A stretch of 64,000 nt of DNA, from positions 1 to 64,000 of the forward strand of contig JAFKGD010000007.1 of NCBI GenBank assembly GCA_017307855.1, read 5' to 3'. Both the position numbers and the translations under genes were made by a program. The notes beneath the pieces are model-generated. The model saw only the letters and a program-made list of their open reading frames with translations. It did not search any database and had not been told where the DNA came from. The stretch is from Burkholderiales bacterium (GTDB taxonomy: Bacteria; Pseudomonadota; Gammaproteobacteria; Burkholderiales; Burkholderiaceae_C). This document shows, piece after piece, positions 33,973 through 43,146 of this stretch (positions are counted from its first letter, which is position 1; each line of letters starts with the position of its first letter).

Positions 33973-35142
33973 TCAGCGTACGGGCGCGCCCAGCAGGTGG
34001 CGCGCCAGCACCATCCGGTGGACCTCCGACGGGCCCTCTCCGATGCGCTTGATGCGCAGTTCGCGATACCAGCGCTCGAGCGGCAGTTCCTTGGAAACGC
34101 CGAGAGCGCCAAAGATCTGGATGCAGCGGTCCACCACGCGCCCGGCCGTCTCCGTGGCCGTCACCTTGGCGATGGACGAGTCGACCTTCATGTCACGGCC
34201 CAGATCGCCCTGCCACGCCGCCTGGTAGGTCAGAAGCCGCGCTGAACGCAGCTCCATCTCGCTGTCCGCGATCATCCACTGGATCGACTGCTTGTCGGCC
34301 AGCTTGCTGCGGAAGGTTTCGCGCTCGCGTGCCCATTCGATCGCCAGGTCCAGCGCGGCCTGCGCGATGCCGATGGTTCCTGCCGCGTAGGGCACGCGTC
34401 CTTCGACCAGCCATTTCTCGCAGACCGCGAAGCCCCTGCCTTCCTCGCCCAGCCGGTCCTCCTCGGGGATCTCGACATTGTCGAAGTGCACCTCGTAGGG
34501 CGAGTACGAACGGATGACCGGAATCGGCTTGATCGTCATGCCTTTGGGAACGCCGTTGACAATGAAGCAGGTGATACCGCCGCGGTCGCCCTGCTCACCC
34601 GTGCGGGCAAACACCAGTCCCCAGCCGGCACCGTCGGCACCCGTGATCCACATCTTGGTGCCATTGAGCACATAACGCCCATCCTTGCGGACCGCGCGCG
34701 TGCGGATGGACCGCGCCGGATCCGCCCCACCCGAGGACTCGCTGATGGCCACGTATACCTTCTTGCCCACGCTGGCCGCAGGCACCGCGTACTTCTCGAT
34801 CTGGTAGCGGCTGCCCAGGTAGATCGCGTTCGGCGGATCTGCGCCGAACGCACCGCAGCCCGGGACATAGGCGCCCATGCGACAGCGCGCCGACTCTTCG
34901 GCGAACACAGCCTGGCCCAGCAGGTTCAGCCCTGCTCCGCCGTACTCCGTGGGCGTGCGCACGCACCACAGGCCGATCTCGCGCGCCTTCTTCTGAAGCG
35001 CCAGCAACTGGTCCGCAGGCAATTCATAAGCGTCGTGAGGCAGGCGGTCCTCAACCGGCTTGACCTCTGACTGCATGAAGCGGCGGGTGGTCTCCCGCAT
35101 CTGGCGGAGTTCTTCGGGTAATTCCCAGCTGTCTTGGTTCAT
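33973..35142 (-). CDS. Acyl-CoA dehydrogenase, medium-chain-type active site
   Basis: 389 residues. It has EYGGAGLNLLGQAV, YVAISESSGGADPARSIRT in the beta domain, GTKMWITGADGAG and the C-terminal RIGEGPSEVHR, where Glu369 is at the position of the catalytic base of medium-chain acyl-CoA dehydrogenase. It is the only one of the seven here with that residue. It heads the minus-strand unit and has a well-formed promoter about 30 bp upstream. The presence of both strands of similar sets on each side suggests it starts a different oxidation round. Confidence 0.93.
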   Translation of the reverse strand: MNQDSWELPEELRQMRETTRRFMQSEVKPVEDRLPHDAYELPADQLLALQKKAREIGLWCVRTPTEYGGAGLNLLGQAVFAEESARCRMGAYVPGCGAFGADPPNAIYLGSRYQIEKYAVPAASVGKKVYVAISESSGGADPARSIRTRAVRKDGRYVLNGTKMWITGADGAGWGLVFARTGEQGDRGGITCFIVNGVPKGMTIKPIPVIRSYSPYEVHFDNVEIPEEDRLGEEGRGFAVCEKWLVEGRVPYAAGTIGIAQAALDLAIEWARERETFRSKLADKQSIQWMIADSEMELRSARLLTYQAAWQGDLGRDMKVDSSIAKVTATETAGRVVDRCIQIFGALGVSKELPLERWYRELRIKRIGEGPSEVHRMVLARHLLGAPVR

Positions 35143-35156
35143 TCCATTGTCTCGTC

Positions 35157-35198
35157 TGGTATTTGTTCCATTCTACAAAACCAATACCGTTTATTCAA
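35157..35198 (-). promoter_or_regulatory. Minus-strand promoter with operator site 10
   Basis: Minus strand: TTGAAT (35198-35193), exactly 17 bp, TAGAAT (35175-35170). The dyad, plus strand TGGTATTTGTTCCA (35157-35170), begins on the last -10 base and covers the start point. It controls the acyl-CoA dehydrogenase operon at 35142. Confidence 0.8.
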
Positions 35199-35267
35199 CA
35201 AGAGATGCATACGGATTTCCCTGAACTCCTAAGCGAGACTGTTGCCGATCTTCCGTCTTGATTTCAT

Positions 35268-35297
35268 TTGACGGAATATATTCCGATTACCTAGAAT
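35268..35297 (+). promoter_or_regulatory. Promoter with perfect operator site 11
   Basis: TTGACG (35268-35273), 18-bp spacer, TAGAAT (35292-35297). The dyad CGGAATATATTCCG (35272-35285) is a perfect 14-bp palindrome overlapping the -35 and lying in the spacer. The flanking sequence is nearly the same at 40972. It drives the TctC-synthetase-dehydrogenase operon at 35410. Confidence 0.85.
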
Positions 35298-35409
35298 CAA
35301 TTTGCGGTCCATGACGGACACGGGCACGACCAAGATGCCCGGCGCCGTCAGCGCAAGGCCTGCAACCCGAAACAACGCCGGCGACGACCGGCTCACGGAG
35401 ACAAAACCT

Positions 35410-36366
35410 ATGCATCCCTGGCCCAGGCTTTTCCGCTCGCTTTGCGCCGTCGCGCTTTTCGCGGCCGCGTCCGTGCACGCGCAGACCACACGCCTCGTCG
35501 TGCCGCTCAATCCCGGTGGCGCCACCGACATCTACGCGCGCCAGCTTGCCGAGGAGATGACCAAACGCGGGGTGCAGACCATCGTCGAGAACAAACCGGG
35601 CGCCTCCGGGATGATCGCGGCGGACTACGTAGCCCGTTCGCGGCCCGACGGCCTCACGCTGTTCCTGGGATCCAACAGCAACCTGGTCTACAACGTGTCG
35701 CTCTACGCCAAGATGCCGTACGACCCCTTCAAGGACTTCGTGCCGGTATCGCACGTCGGCCACCTGCCTGTCATCCTCATCGCGCGCGCGAACGCGCCGT
35801 TCAGGAACATTGCCGAATACGTGGCCTACGCGCGCGCCAATCCCGGCAAGATCAACCGGGCCTCGGTCGGTGCGGGAACCATCACCAATCTGGGCATGTT
35901 CATGCTGGACCGCGCAGCGGGGATCAGCACCACGCACGTCCCCTACAACGGCGACGCGGCCATCATCCAGGCCCTGCTCAGTGACCAGGTCGATGTCTAT
36001 ATGGGCTCCACCACGCAGGCACTGCCCCTCATCCAGAGTGGCAAGCTCCGCCCCCTGGCAGTGTTCGACCGCTCCCGCCTGCAGCAATTGCCCGACGTCC
36101 CCACGCTGAAGGAATCCGGCCTCGACGTGGAAGCCCTGGCCTGGTTCGGCCTGGTCGCGCCCGCAGGCACGCCGCCAGCCATCGTGGATCGAATCAACCA
36201 GGTGATGACGCAGATCCTGTCTTCCGAGAGCTTCGTGGCCAAGTCGGCGCAGCTCGGCTGGGCGACGCGCACCGGCACGCCGCAGGAGTTCGGCCGCTTC
36301 GTTCAGGGCGAGTTCGACCTGTGGTCGCCACTCATCAGGGATCTGGGCATGGCCAAGTCGATGTGA
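35410..36366 (+). CDS. TctC/Bug-family periplasmic solute-binding protein (copy 7)
   Basis: 318 residues from the ATG at 35410 (CGGAGAC upstream), with a Sec signal ending ASVHAQ (about residue 24). The core starts directly with TTRLVVPLNPGGATD, the most divergent opening of the seven, and has MIAADYVARSRPDG and NSNLVYNVSLYAKMPY. The leader between the promoter and the ATG is about 105 nt and codes for nothing obvious. It heads the operon with an acyl-CoA synthetase and two acyl-CoA dehydrogenases. Confidence 0.92.
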   Translation: MHPWPRLFRSLCAVALFAAASVHAQTTRLVVPLNPGGATDIYARQLAEEMTKRGVQTIVENKPGASGMIAADYVARSRPDGLTLFLGSNSNLVYNVSLYAKMPYDPFKDFVPVSHVGHLPVILIARANAPFRNIAEYVAYARANPGKINRASVGAGTITNLGMFMLDRAAGISTTHVPYNGDAAIIQALLSDQVDVYMGSTTQALPLIQSGKLRPLAVFDRSRLQQLPDVPTLKESGLDVEALAWFGLVAPAGTPPAIVDRINQVMTQILSSESFVAKSAQLGWATRTGTPQEFGRFVQGEFDLWSPLIRDLGMAKSM

Positions 36367-36379
36367 GGCCTGCGTCGAT

Positions 36380-38581
36380 ATGGCTGCATCGATTCCGTCT
36401 CGTCCTCTCTACAGCCACGACCAGCTCCGCCGGCTGCTGGAGCCCCGCTCCATCGCCATCGTCGGTGTTTCCAGCAACGCTTCGGGCTTCGGCTCGACCA
36501 CGCTGGCGAACATCACGGCCCCGGGGCGCTTCGAGGGCAATGTCTACCGCGTGAACGCGCGCCTCGAGGCGCTCGATGGCCACCGCTGCTATCCCTCCGT
36601 GGCGGACCTGCCCGAGGCACCCGATTGTGTTTTCATCGCCGCGCCGCGAGCCTCTGTTCCGTCGATCCTGCAGGACTGCATCCGGCGCGGCGCAGGTGGT
36701 GTGGTGATGTATGCGTCGGGCTACGCGGAGACTGGCGATCCCATCCACACCAGCGAGCAACAGGCGCTGGTGGCCACCACCCGTGCCGCCGGCATCCCGC
36801 TGCTGGGGCCCAACTGCATGGGCTACATCCACTACGGCATCGGGGCGGTCGGCACGTTCGCCGCATCCAGCTTCAGGGGCAAGCCGCAGGCGCCGGCCAT
36901 CGGACTGATCAGCCAGTCGGGCGCCATCGGCGCGGCGCTGGCGCAGGCCATCGACCGTGGCGTGGTGCTCAGCCACATGCTCACATGCGGAAACGCCGGC
37001 GATGTCGACGCCGCCGACCTGGTGAACTATCTGGCAGCCGACCCGCGCTGCAGCGCAGTGGCTTGCGTCTTCGAAGGCATGGCAGACCCGACGCGCTTCC
37101 TGGCCGCAGCTGCCGCGTGCAGCGCCCTCGGCAAACCGCTGGTAGTGCACAAGCTCGGCACCAGCGAGCGCGGAGCACAGGCCGCCGCGTCGCACACCGG
37201 TTCTGTCGCCGGCTCGCAGGCCGCCTACCGCGCAGCATTCGCCCAGGCCGGCGTGGTGCTGGTCGATGAACTCGAAGCGCTCATCGACACCTGTTCGTTC
37301 TTCGCCAAGGCAAGACGCCCGCTGGCGCGCGGCGTGGCGGGTGCAGCGGTATCGGGGGGAGCCTGCATCCTGCTGGCCGACCAGGCCGAAGCCGGGGGCA
37401 TCGCACTGCCGCCGCCTGCAGCCGACACGCTGGCCGCACTGCGTCCGCTGATTCCCGACTATGGCTCACCGGGCAACCCCTGCGACATGACGGCGCAGGT
37501 GCTGGCGACGCCCGGACACCAGATCGCCTGCTTCGACGCTTTACTGTCCGACGCACAGTACGGTGCGCTGGTGGTGCCTCATACCACCGCGAGTGGTGCC
37601 GTAGGCGGTCGGCTCGAGGCCCTCGACGGGGTGGCGGCGCGGCACGGAAAGATCGCCTGCAACGTCTGGCTGACGCAGCATCCTGAAGAGGCAGGCGCCA
37701 TCGATGCGGAGCGGCATACGCACGTCGCTTCGTTCCGCTCGATGCGCCACTGCGTGGAGGCGCTGGCCGCGTGGCATCGCCGCACGGACTGGCTCGAAAG
37801 TCAGGCGGAGGTCGCCCCGGCGCTGGTGCCCTGCACGTCGCGCGCGCAAGCGGCGGCCCTGATCGCAGCCTCGCCCAACGACACGCTGACGGAGCGCGAG
37901 GGCAAGGCCGTGCTGGCGAGCTATGGCATCGCCGTGGCGCGCGACGTGCTCGCGCGCAGCGCTGCCCGGGCAGCCGACGCCGCACAGGAGCTGGGCTTTC
38001 CGGTCGTTCTGAAGATCGAATCGCCCGACATCCCCCACAAGACAGAGGCCGGTGGCGTGCGGCTGAACCTGCGCACGGCCGAAGATGTCTGCGACGCTTT
38101 CGACGCGATCGTGGCCAGCGTCCGCGCCAGGGCACCGGGTGCGCGCATCGACGGCGTGCTGGTGCAGCCGATGGTGACGTCCGGCACCGAGATCATGGTG
38201 GGCGGGCGCATCGATCCGCAGTTCGGCGCCATCGTGGTCGCGGGCCTGGGCGGCGTATTCGTGGAGCTGCTGCGCGACACCGCCGTCCGGCTAGCGCCGG
38301 TCAGTCCGGCCCAGGCGCGCGGCATGCTCCTGGAACTGAAGGCGCAGAGCGTTCTGCGCGGCTTCCGTGGGGCGCCGCCGGTCGACGTGGACCGGCTGGC
38401 CGACACGATCGCACGCGTATCAGAACTGCTTCACGACCAGCGCGGGCTGATCGCCGAGCTCGATGTGAATCCGCTGATCTGCGCCGGAGACCGCGTCATG
38501 GCGGTCGACGCGCTGCTGGTCCGCGCCCCTGCAAATCCCATCGCGTCACAGCACGCCGTGCTGATGGAGCCTGCTGAATGA
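36380..38581 (+). CDS. NDP-forming acyl-CoA synthetase (acetate-CoA ligase family), copy 1
   Basis: 733 residues joining three parts: a CoA-binding domain (about 15-140, LEPRSIAIVGVSS), a succinyl-CoA-ligase-like domain (about 150-300, LISQSGAIGAAL) with the phospho-histidine His272 in ASHTGSVAGS, and an ATP-grasp domain (about 500-720, FPVVLKIESPDIPHKTEAGGV). It makes an acyl-CoA from acid, CoA and ATP or GTP. It would activate the acid bound by the TctC encoded 13 bp upstream. Its stop overlaps the next start by 4 bp. Confidence 0.92.
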   Translation: MAASIPSRPLYSHDQLRRLLEPRSIAIVGVSSNASGFGSTTLANITAPGRFEGNVYRVNARLEALDGHRCYPSVADLPEAPDCVFIAAPRASVPSILQDCIRRGAGGVVMYASGYAETGDPIHTSEQQALVATTRAAGIPLLGPNCMGYIHYGIGAVGTFAASSFRGKPQAPAIGLISQSGAIGAALAQAIDRGVVLSHMLTCGNAGDVDAADLVNYLAADPRCSAVACVFEGMADPTRFLAAAAACSALGKPLVVHKLGTSERGAQAAASHTGSVAGSQAAYRAAFAQAGVVLVDELEALIDTCSFFAKARRPLARGVAGAAVSGGACILLADQAEAGGIALPPPAADTLAALRPLIPDYGSPGNPCDMTAQVLATPGHQIACFDALLSDAQYGALVVPHTTASGAVGGRLEALDGVAARHGKIACNVWLTQHPEEAGAIDAERHTHVASFRSMRHCVEALAAWHRRTDWLESQAEVAPALVPCTSRAQAAALIAASPNDTLTEREGKAVLASYGIAVARDVLARSAARAADAAQELGFPVVLKIESPDIPHKTEAGGVRLNLRTAEDVCDAFDAIVASVRARAPGARIDGVLVQPMVTSGTEIMVGGRIDPQFGAIVVAGLGGVFVELLRDTAVRLAPVSPAQARGMLLELKAQSVLRGFRGAPPVDVDRLADTIARVSELLHDQRGLIAELDVNPLICAGDRVMAVDALLVRAPANPIASQHAVLMEPAE

Positions 38582-39786
38582 ATCTGGACTACTCGGAAAA
38601 AGAAGAAGCGTTCCGCGCCGAGGTGCGCGCTTTCCTCAGGGACAAGCTGCCCGCCGCACTGGCGGCCAAGGTGCGCGACCGCAGGCGGCTCGAGCGCGAG
38701 GACTTCCTGCAGTGGCAACGCATCCTGCACGCTCAGGGCTGGGGAGCGTCGGCCTGGCCACAGTCCTTCGGCGGACCGGGCTGGGGCGCGGTCGAGCGCA
38801 ACATCTTCGATGAGGAATGTTCACGCGCGCACGCCCCGGTGCAGGTGTCGTTCGGGGTAAAGATGGTGGCGCCCGTCATCATGCAGTTCGGCAGTCCCGA
38901 GCAACAGCAGCAGCACCTGCCAGGCATCATTGGCGGCACGACCTGGTGGTGCCAGGGCTATTCGGAACCCGGCGCCGGCTCCGACCTCGCTTCACTGCGC
39001 ACAAGCGCAGTGCGCGACGGCGACGACTACATCGTGAACGGGCAGAAAATGTGGACCACGATGGCGCATCACGCCGACTGGATCTTCTGCCTCGTACGCA
39101 CCGATCGCGAAGCTCGCAAGCAGGAGGGCATCAGCTTCCTGCTCATCGACATGAAGACGCCCGGCATCACGGTGCGCCCCATCTGGCTGATGGATGGCGA
39201 GCGCGAAGTCAATGAAGTTTTCTTCGACAACGTGCGGGTCCCCGTGGCGAACCGGATCGGCGAGGAGAACAAGGGCTGGACCTATGCCAAGTACCTGCTG
39301 GGGCACGAGCGCACCATCTCCTCGGGAGTGGGCTGGTCGAAGGTCACACTCTCCCGCCTCAAGCAGCTGGCGCGGCGCCAACCGGGAGACGACGGCCGGC
39401 CGCTGATCGAGGACGCACGATTCCGCGACCGGATTGCTCAAGCAGAACTGGAGCTCATGGCGCTGGACGCCACGGTGCTCAAGATCGTCGCCCAGGAGGG
39501 CCGCGCCATGGCGCCAGGGCCTGAGGCTTCGATCCTCAAGTTCAAGGGCACGCAGTTGCAGCAGCAGCTGACGGAGTTGCTCATGACGGCGACGGGAGCG
39601 TACGCGCTGCCCTACCTGCCGGGAGTACGAACGGGCGACGTCCCCGACGACGCTCTCGAGGCCGGCCTCGAGAGCGCGGACTACACGTGGACAGCCATGT
39701 ACTTCAACTATCGAAAGACCACCATCTACGGTGGTTCCGACGAAGTGCAGCGCACCATCATCGCCAAGCACATCCTCGGACTTTGA
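38578..39786 (+). CDS. Acyl-CoA dehydrogenase, large-subunit type (pimeloyl-CoA dehydrogenase-like)
   Basis: 402 residues. WCQGYSEPGAGSDLASLRTSA, GQKMWTTMAHHADW, a long insertion near 240-260 (ERTISSGVGWSK) and the end TIYGGSDEVQRTIIAKHILGL match the large subunit of pimeloyl-CoA-type dehydrogenases (PimC). It starts in the stop of the synthetase gene. Its neighbour 14 bp downstream is the matching small subunit, so the two probably form a heterotetramer that desaturates a dicarboxylyl- or branched acyl-CoA. The dicarboxylate link is from family resemblance only. Confidence 0.9.
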   Translation: MNLDYSEKEEAFRAEVRAFLRDKLPAALAAKVRDRRRLEREDFLQWQRILHAQGWGASAWPQSFGGPGWGAVERNIFDEECSRAHAPVQVSFGVKMVAPVIMQFGSPEQQQQHLPGIIGGTTWWCQGYSEPGAGSDLASLRTSAVRDGDDYIVNGQKMWTTMAHHADWIFCLVRTDREARKQEGISFLLIDMKTPGITVRPIWLMDGEREVNEVFFDNVRVPVANRIGEENKGWTYAKYLLGHERTISSGVGWSKVTLSRLKQLARRQPGDDGRPLIEDARFRDRIAQAELELMALDATVLKIVAQEGRAMAPGPEASILKFKGTQLQQQLTELLMTATGAYALPYLPGVRTGDVPDDALEAGLESADYTWTAMYFNYRKTTIYGGSDEVQRTIIAKHILGL

Positions 39787-39800
39787 GAAACGGATCCACC

Positions 39801-40937
39801 ATGGACTTCGAGTTCAGCGCCGAGCAGGACGCACTTCGCGACAGCCTGCGGCGCTATCTGCAGAACCACTACAGCTTCGAACAGCGTCGTGCTGTCCTCA
39901 GGAGCGAATCGGGAGACAACCCCAAGGCCTGGGCGGCCTTCGCGGACATGGGATTGCTGGGTCTGGCTATTCCGCAGGACATGGGGGGCATGGGGGGCAC
40001 AGGCATCGACATCCTGCTGGCGATGGAGCTCTTCGGCGAACACCTGGCTCTGGAGCCCTATCTTGCGACCGTCGTGCTGGGCGCAGGCATCCTGCGCGAT
40101 GCGGGCTCTCCTGCGCAGCGCGCTTTGTTGCCCCACGTCGTGGCCGGCGAGATCAGGCTGGCGCTGGCGCACCAGGAGCCCCAGGTACGAGCCATCGATG
40201 GCATCGTCCGCACGCAAGCCACACGGCTGGCCGATGGCGGATGGCGGCTGGATGGGCACAAAGCCGTGGTGCTGGGCGCCCCTGCGGCGGACTACCTGCT
40301 CGTGTCAGCCACCACCCGCACCGGCCAGGCCAGTGTCTTCATGCTCGAGCGCGCGACACCCGGGCTGCGCCTGCATGCCTACGCCAATCACGACGGTCAG
40401 CGCGCCGCCGACGTTTTCCTCGACAACGTGGCCGTGCCGGCCGATGCGCTGGTCGGCCAGGCGGGCGATGGCATGGCCATCGTCGAGCGCGCGCTCCAGG
40501 AAGCCAACGCCGCGCTGTGTTGCGAGGCCGTCGGCGTGATGGATGCCCTGAACCGGCAGACGCTGGAGTACCTCAAGACGCGCAAGCAGTTCGGCGTCGC
40601 CATTGGTAGCTTCCAGGCGCTGCAGCACCGGATGGCCGACATGACTGTCGCCACCTTCCAGGCTCGCTCCATGGCACTCCTGGTCAGCGCTCGGCTGCAC
40701 GTTGCATCGCCCGCCGAGCGCGCACGGCTGGTGTCGGCTGCCAAGGCCTATGTGTGCCAGCAGGCCCGCTTCGTCGGCCAGCAGGCGGTTCAGCTGCATG
40801 GCGGCATGGGCATCGCCGATGAGTTGATCACCGGACATTACTTCAAGCGGCTGACCCTCATCGGGCAGACCTTTGGCGATGCGCAGTATCACCTGGGACG
40901 CTTCAGCGCCACTCTGCTGGAGACAGAAGCGACGTGA
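39801..40937 (+). CDS. Acyl-CoA dehydrogenase, small-subunit type (pimeloyl-CoA dehydrogenase-like)
   Basis: 378 residues. FSAEQDALRDSLRRYLQNHY, TLEYLKTRKQFGVAIGSFQALQH and AVQLHGGMGIADEL are typical of PimD-like small subunits, which lack the C-terminal QIQR motif. The beta-domain is reduced (LAHQEPQVRAIDG), with no TESxAGSD-like motif. It ends the operon that starts with TctC at 35410, 34 bp before the next promoter region. Confidence 0.9.
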   Translation: MDFEFSAEQDALRDSLRRYLQNHYSFEQRRAVLRSESGDNPKAWAAFADMGLLGLAIPQDMGGMGGTGIDILLAMELFGEHLALEPYLATVVLGAGILRDAGSPAQRALLPHVVAGEIRLALAHQEPQVRAIDGIVRTQATRLADGGWRLDGHKAVVLGAPAADYLLVSATTRTGQASVFMLERATPGLRLHAYANHDGQRAADVFLDNVAVPADALVGQAGDGMAIVERALQEANAALCCEAVGVMDALNRQTLEYLKTRKQFGVAIGSFQALQHRMADMTVATFQARSMALLVSARLHVASPAERARLVSAAKAYVCQQARFVGQQAVQLHGGMGIADELITGHYFKRLTLIGQTFGDAQYHLGRFSATLLETEAT

Positions 40938-40971
40938 CGGCCAAGAGGAGCCTCATCGCTGGACATTTCAT

Positions 40972-41001
40972 TTGACGGAACTTGTTCCGATTTAATAGAA
41001 T
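40972..41001 (+). promoter_or_regulatory. Promoter with operator site 12
   Basis: TTGACG (40972-40977), 18-bp spacer, TAGAAT (40996-41001), with CGGAACTTGTTCCG (40976-40989) overlapping the -35. The geometry is the same to the base as at 35268, including the ATTTCA just upstream of the -35. It drives the FadB-like gene 33 bp later. Confidence 0.85.
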
Positions 41002-41034
41002 CCAGCCAGGAACCGACACGAGACTGATCCCGCT

Positions 41035-43140
41035 ATGACGACAGACAGCAACTACGCAATCCACGGCAGCACAGCGGTCATCTACCTGGACAACCCGCCC
41101 GTGAACAGTCTGGGCCATGCGCTGCGCGTCCAGCTGGACGCGCACCTGAGGGCCGCCATCGACGATCCTTCCGTCGACAGCGTGGTCATCACCGGCCGGG
41201 GCAAGTTGTTCTGCGGCGGCGCCGACGTGAAGGCGTTCAACACCCCGATGTCGCGCGCCGAGCCCAGTTCACGCTCCATCATTGCCAGGATCGAGGCCGG
41301 CACCATGCCCGTGGTGGCGGCCATCCACGGCAATGCGCTGGGCCTGGGACTGGAATTCGCCATGAGCTGCCATTACCGGGTGGCCTCGCCAGGCGCGCGG
41401 CTCGGTCTGCCTGAAGTCAAGCTGGGCCTGCTGCCCGGTGGCGGCGGCACGCAGCGCCTGCCGCGCCTGGTGGGCGCACAGGCTGCGTTGCGCATGATCA
41501 CCACCGGCGATGCCGTGGACTCGCGCGAGGCGCTGGAGCTGGGCCTGATCGACGAACTGATCGAAGGCGACCTTGTCGAGGGCGCTGTCGCATTCGCACG
41601 GCGTATCGTCAGTCAGGCGCCACATCGCGTCACTTCGCGCATGCGCGCAGAGCCGGTCGACACCGAGGGGAGCACGACCGCCTTCTTTGCGGCCCAACGC
41701 GCCGTACTCGAGAGGGACAGGCGCGGCCTGGCCGCGCCGCGCGAATGCCTGGCCTGCGTGGAAGCCGCCTACAGACTGCCCTTCGACGAGGGCATGGCCT
41801 TCGAGCGCGAGCGCTTCGATGTGCTGGTCAACAGCGTCGAGTCCAAAGCCATGCGTCACCTTTTCTTCGCCGAGCGCGCCGCGGCCAGGGTGGAGGGCGT
41901 CGCACCCGACACGGCGCAGCGCCCGATCAGGCACGTGGCAGTGTTGGGCGCAGGCACCATGGGCGGCGGCATCGCCATGAGCTTCGCCAGCGCGGGCTTC
42001 CAGGTCAGCCTGATCGAGTCGAAGCCCGAGGCGCTGGAGCGCGGTCTGGGCAACATCCGCAAGAACTACGCCTCCACCGTCTCGAAGGGCCGGCTTTCGC
42101 AGGCGGATGTCGACGCACGGATCGCACGCATCGGCGGCACGCTGGACTTCCAGGCGGTTGCGCAGGCAGACCTGGTGATCGAGGCGGTGTTCGAGGACAT
42201 GGCGGTCAAGAAGGAAGTCTTCGAGAAGCTCGACGCCGCCTGCAAGCCCGGCGCCGTGCTGGCCACCAACACGTCGCGGCTGGACGTGAACACCATCGCC
42301 AGCTTCACGCGGCGACAACAGGATGTGATCGGCCTGCATTTCTTCAGCCCCGCCAACGTGATGCGCCTGGTGGAAGTCGTGCGTGGCCAGGCCACATCGC
42401 CTGAAGTGATCGCCACCTGTCTGTCGGTAGTGCGCAAGATCGGCAAGCTGCCCGTGGTCGTGGGCGTGTGTGACGGATTCGTCGGCAACCGGATGGTGAG
42501 CCACTACGCGCGCGAAGCCGAATTCCTCCTCGAAGAAGGCGCTACCCCGCAGCAGGTGGACAGGGCGCTCCAGGACTTCGGCCTGGCGATGGGACGCTTC
42601 GCCATGACCGACCTGGCAGGCCTGGACATCGGATGGGCCAGCCGCAAGCGCCTGGCGCCCACACGGCCGGCGCACCTGCGCTATTCGAAAGTGGCCGACC
42701 GCATCTGCGAGATGGGCCGGTTCGGCCAGAAGACGGGCGCGGGGTATTACCGTTACGAGTCCGGCAGCCGCACACCGATTCCTGATCCTGAGATCGACGC
42801 AGTGATCGCCGCCTGTGCGGCGGAGGCCGGTATCGAGCGGCGCCCCATCAGCGACGAGGAGATCGTCGAGCGCACCATGTACGCGCTGATCAACGAAGGC
42901 GCGAAGATCCTGGAGGAAGGCGTGGTGCAGCGTGCCTCGGACATCGACCTCATCTATGTCAACGGGTATGGCTTCCCGGCCCGCCGAGGCGGTCCCATGT
43001 TCCTGGCCGACACCATCGGGCTGGCCAAGGTGTACGCGCGGATATGCCAGTTCCACGCGACACATGGCGAATGGTGGAAGCCCTCGGCGCTGCTACAGCG
43101 CCTGGCCGAAGGCGGCAAGACCTTCGCAAAGCCCGAGTAA
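41035..43140 (+). CDS. Bifunctional enoyl-CoA hydratase / 3-hydroxyacyl-CoA dehydrogenase (FadB-like)
   Basis: 701 residues. The crotonase domain (about 1-190) has NPPVNSLGHALR, FCGGADVKAFN and GLPEVKLGLLPGGGGTQRL, with the first catalytic Glu present and Arg at the second (AALRMITTGD). The NAD domain starts near residue 300 with VAVLGAGTMGGGIAMS and is followed by the HFFSPANVMRLVEVV catalytic-His segment and two C-terminal helical 3HCDH repeats. It hydrates enoyl-CoA and oxidises the (S)-3-hydroxyacyl-CoA. PimF-like enzymes have this layout. No fadA-type thiolase follows. Confidence 0.95.
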   Translation: MTTDSNYAIHGSTAVIYLDNPPVNSLGHALRVQLDAHLRAAIDDPSVDSVVITGRGKLFCGGADVKAFNTPMSRAEPSSRSIIARIEAGTMPVVAAIHGNALGLGLEFAMSCHYRVASPGARLGLPEVKLGLLPGGGGTQRLPRLVGAQAALRMITTGDAVDSREALELGLIDELIEGDLVEGAVAFARRIVSQAPHRVTSRMRAEPVDTEGSTTAFFAAQRAVLERDRRGLAAPRECLACVEAAYRLPFDEGMAFERERFDVLVNSVESKAMRHLFFAERAAARVEGVAPDTAQRPIRHVAVLGAGTMGGGIAMSFASAGFQVSLIESKPEALERGLGNIRKNYASTVSKGRLSQADVDARIARIGGTLDFQAVAQADLVIEAVFEDMAVKKEVFEKLDAACKPGAVLATNTSRLDVNTIASFTRRQQDVIGLHFFSPANVMRLVEVVRGQATSPEVIATCLSVVRKIGKLPVVVGVCDGFVGNRMVSHYAREAEFLLEEGATPQQVDRALQDFGLAMGRFAMTDLAGLDIGWASRKRLAPTRPAHLRYSKVADRICEMGRFGQKTGAGYYRYESGSRTPIPDPEIDAVIAACAAEAGIERRPISDEEIVERTMYALINEGAKILEEGVVQRASDIDLIYVNGYGFPARRGGPMFLADTIGLAKVYARICQFHATHGEWWKPSALLQRLAEGGKTFAKPE

Positions 43141-43146
43141 GTCATC

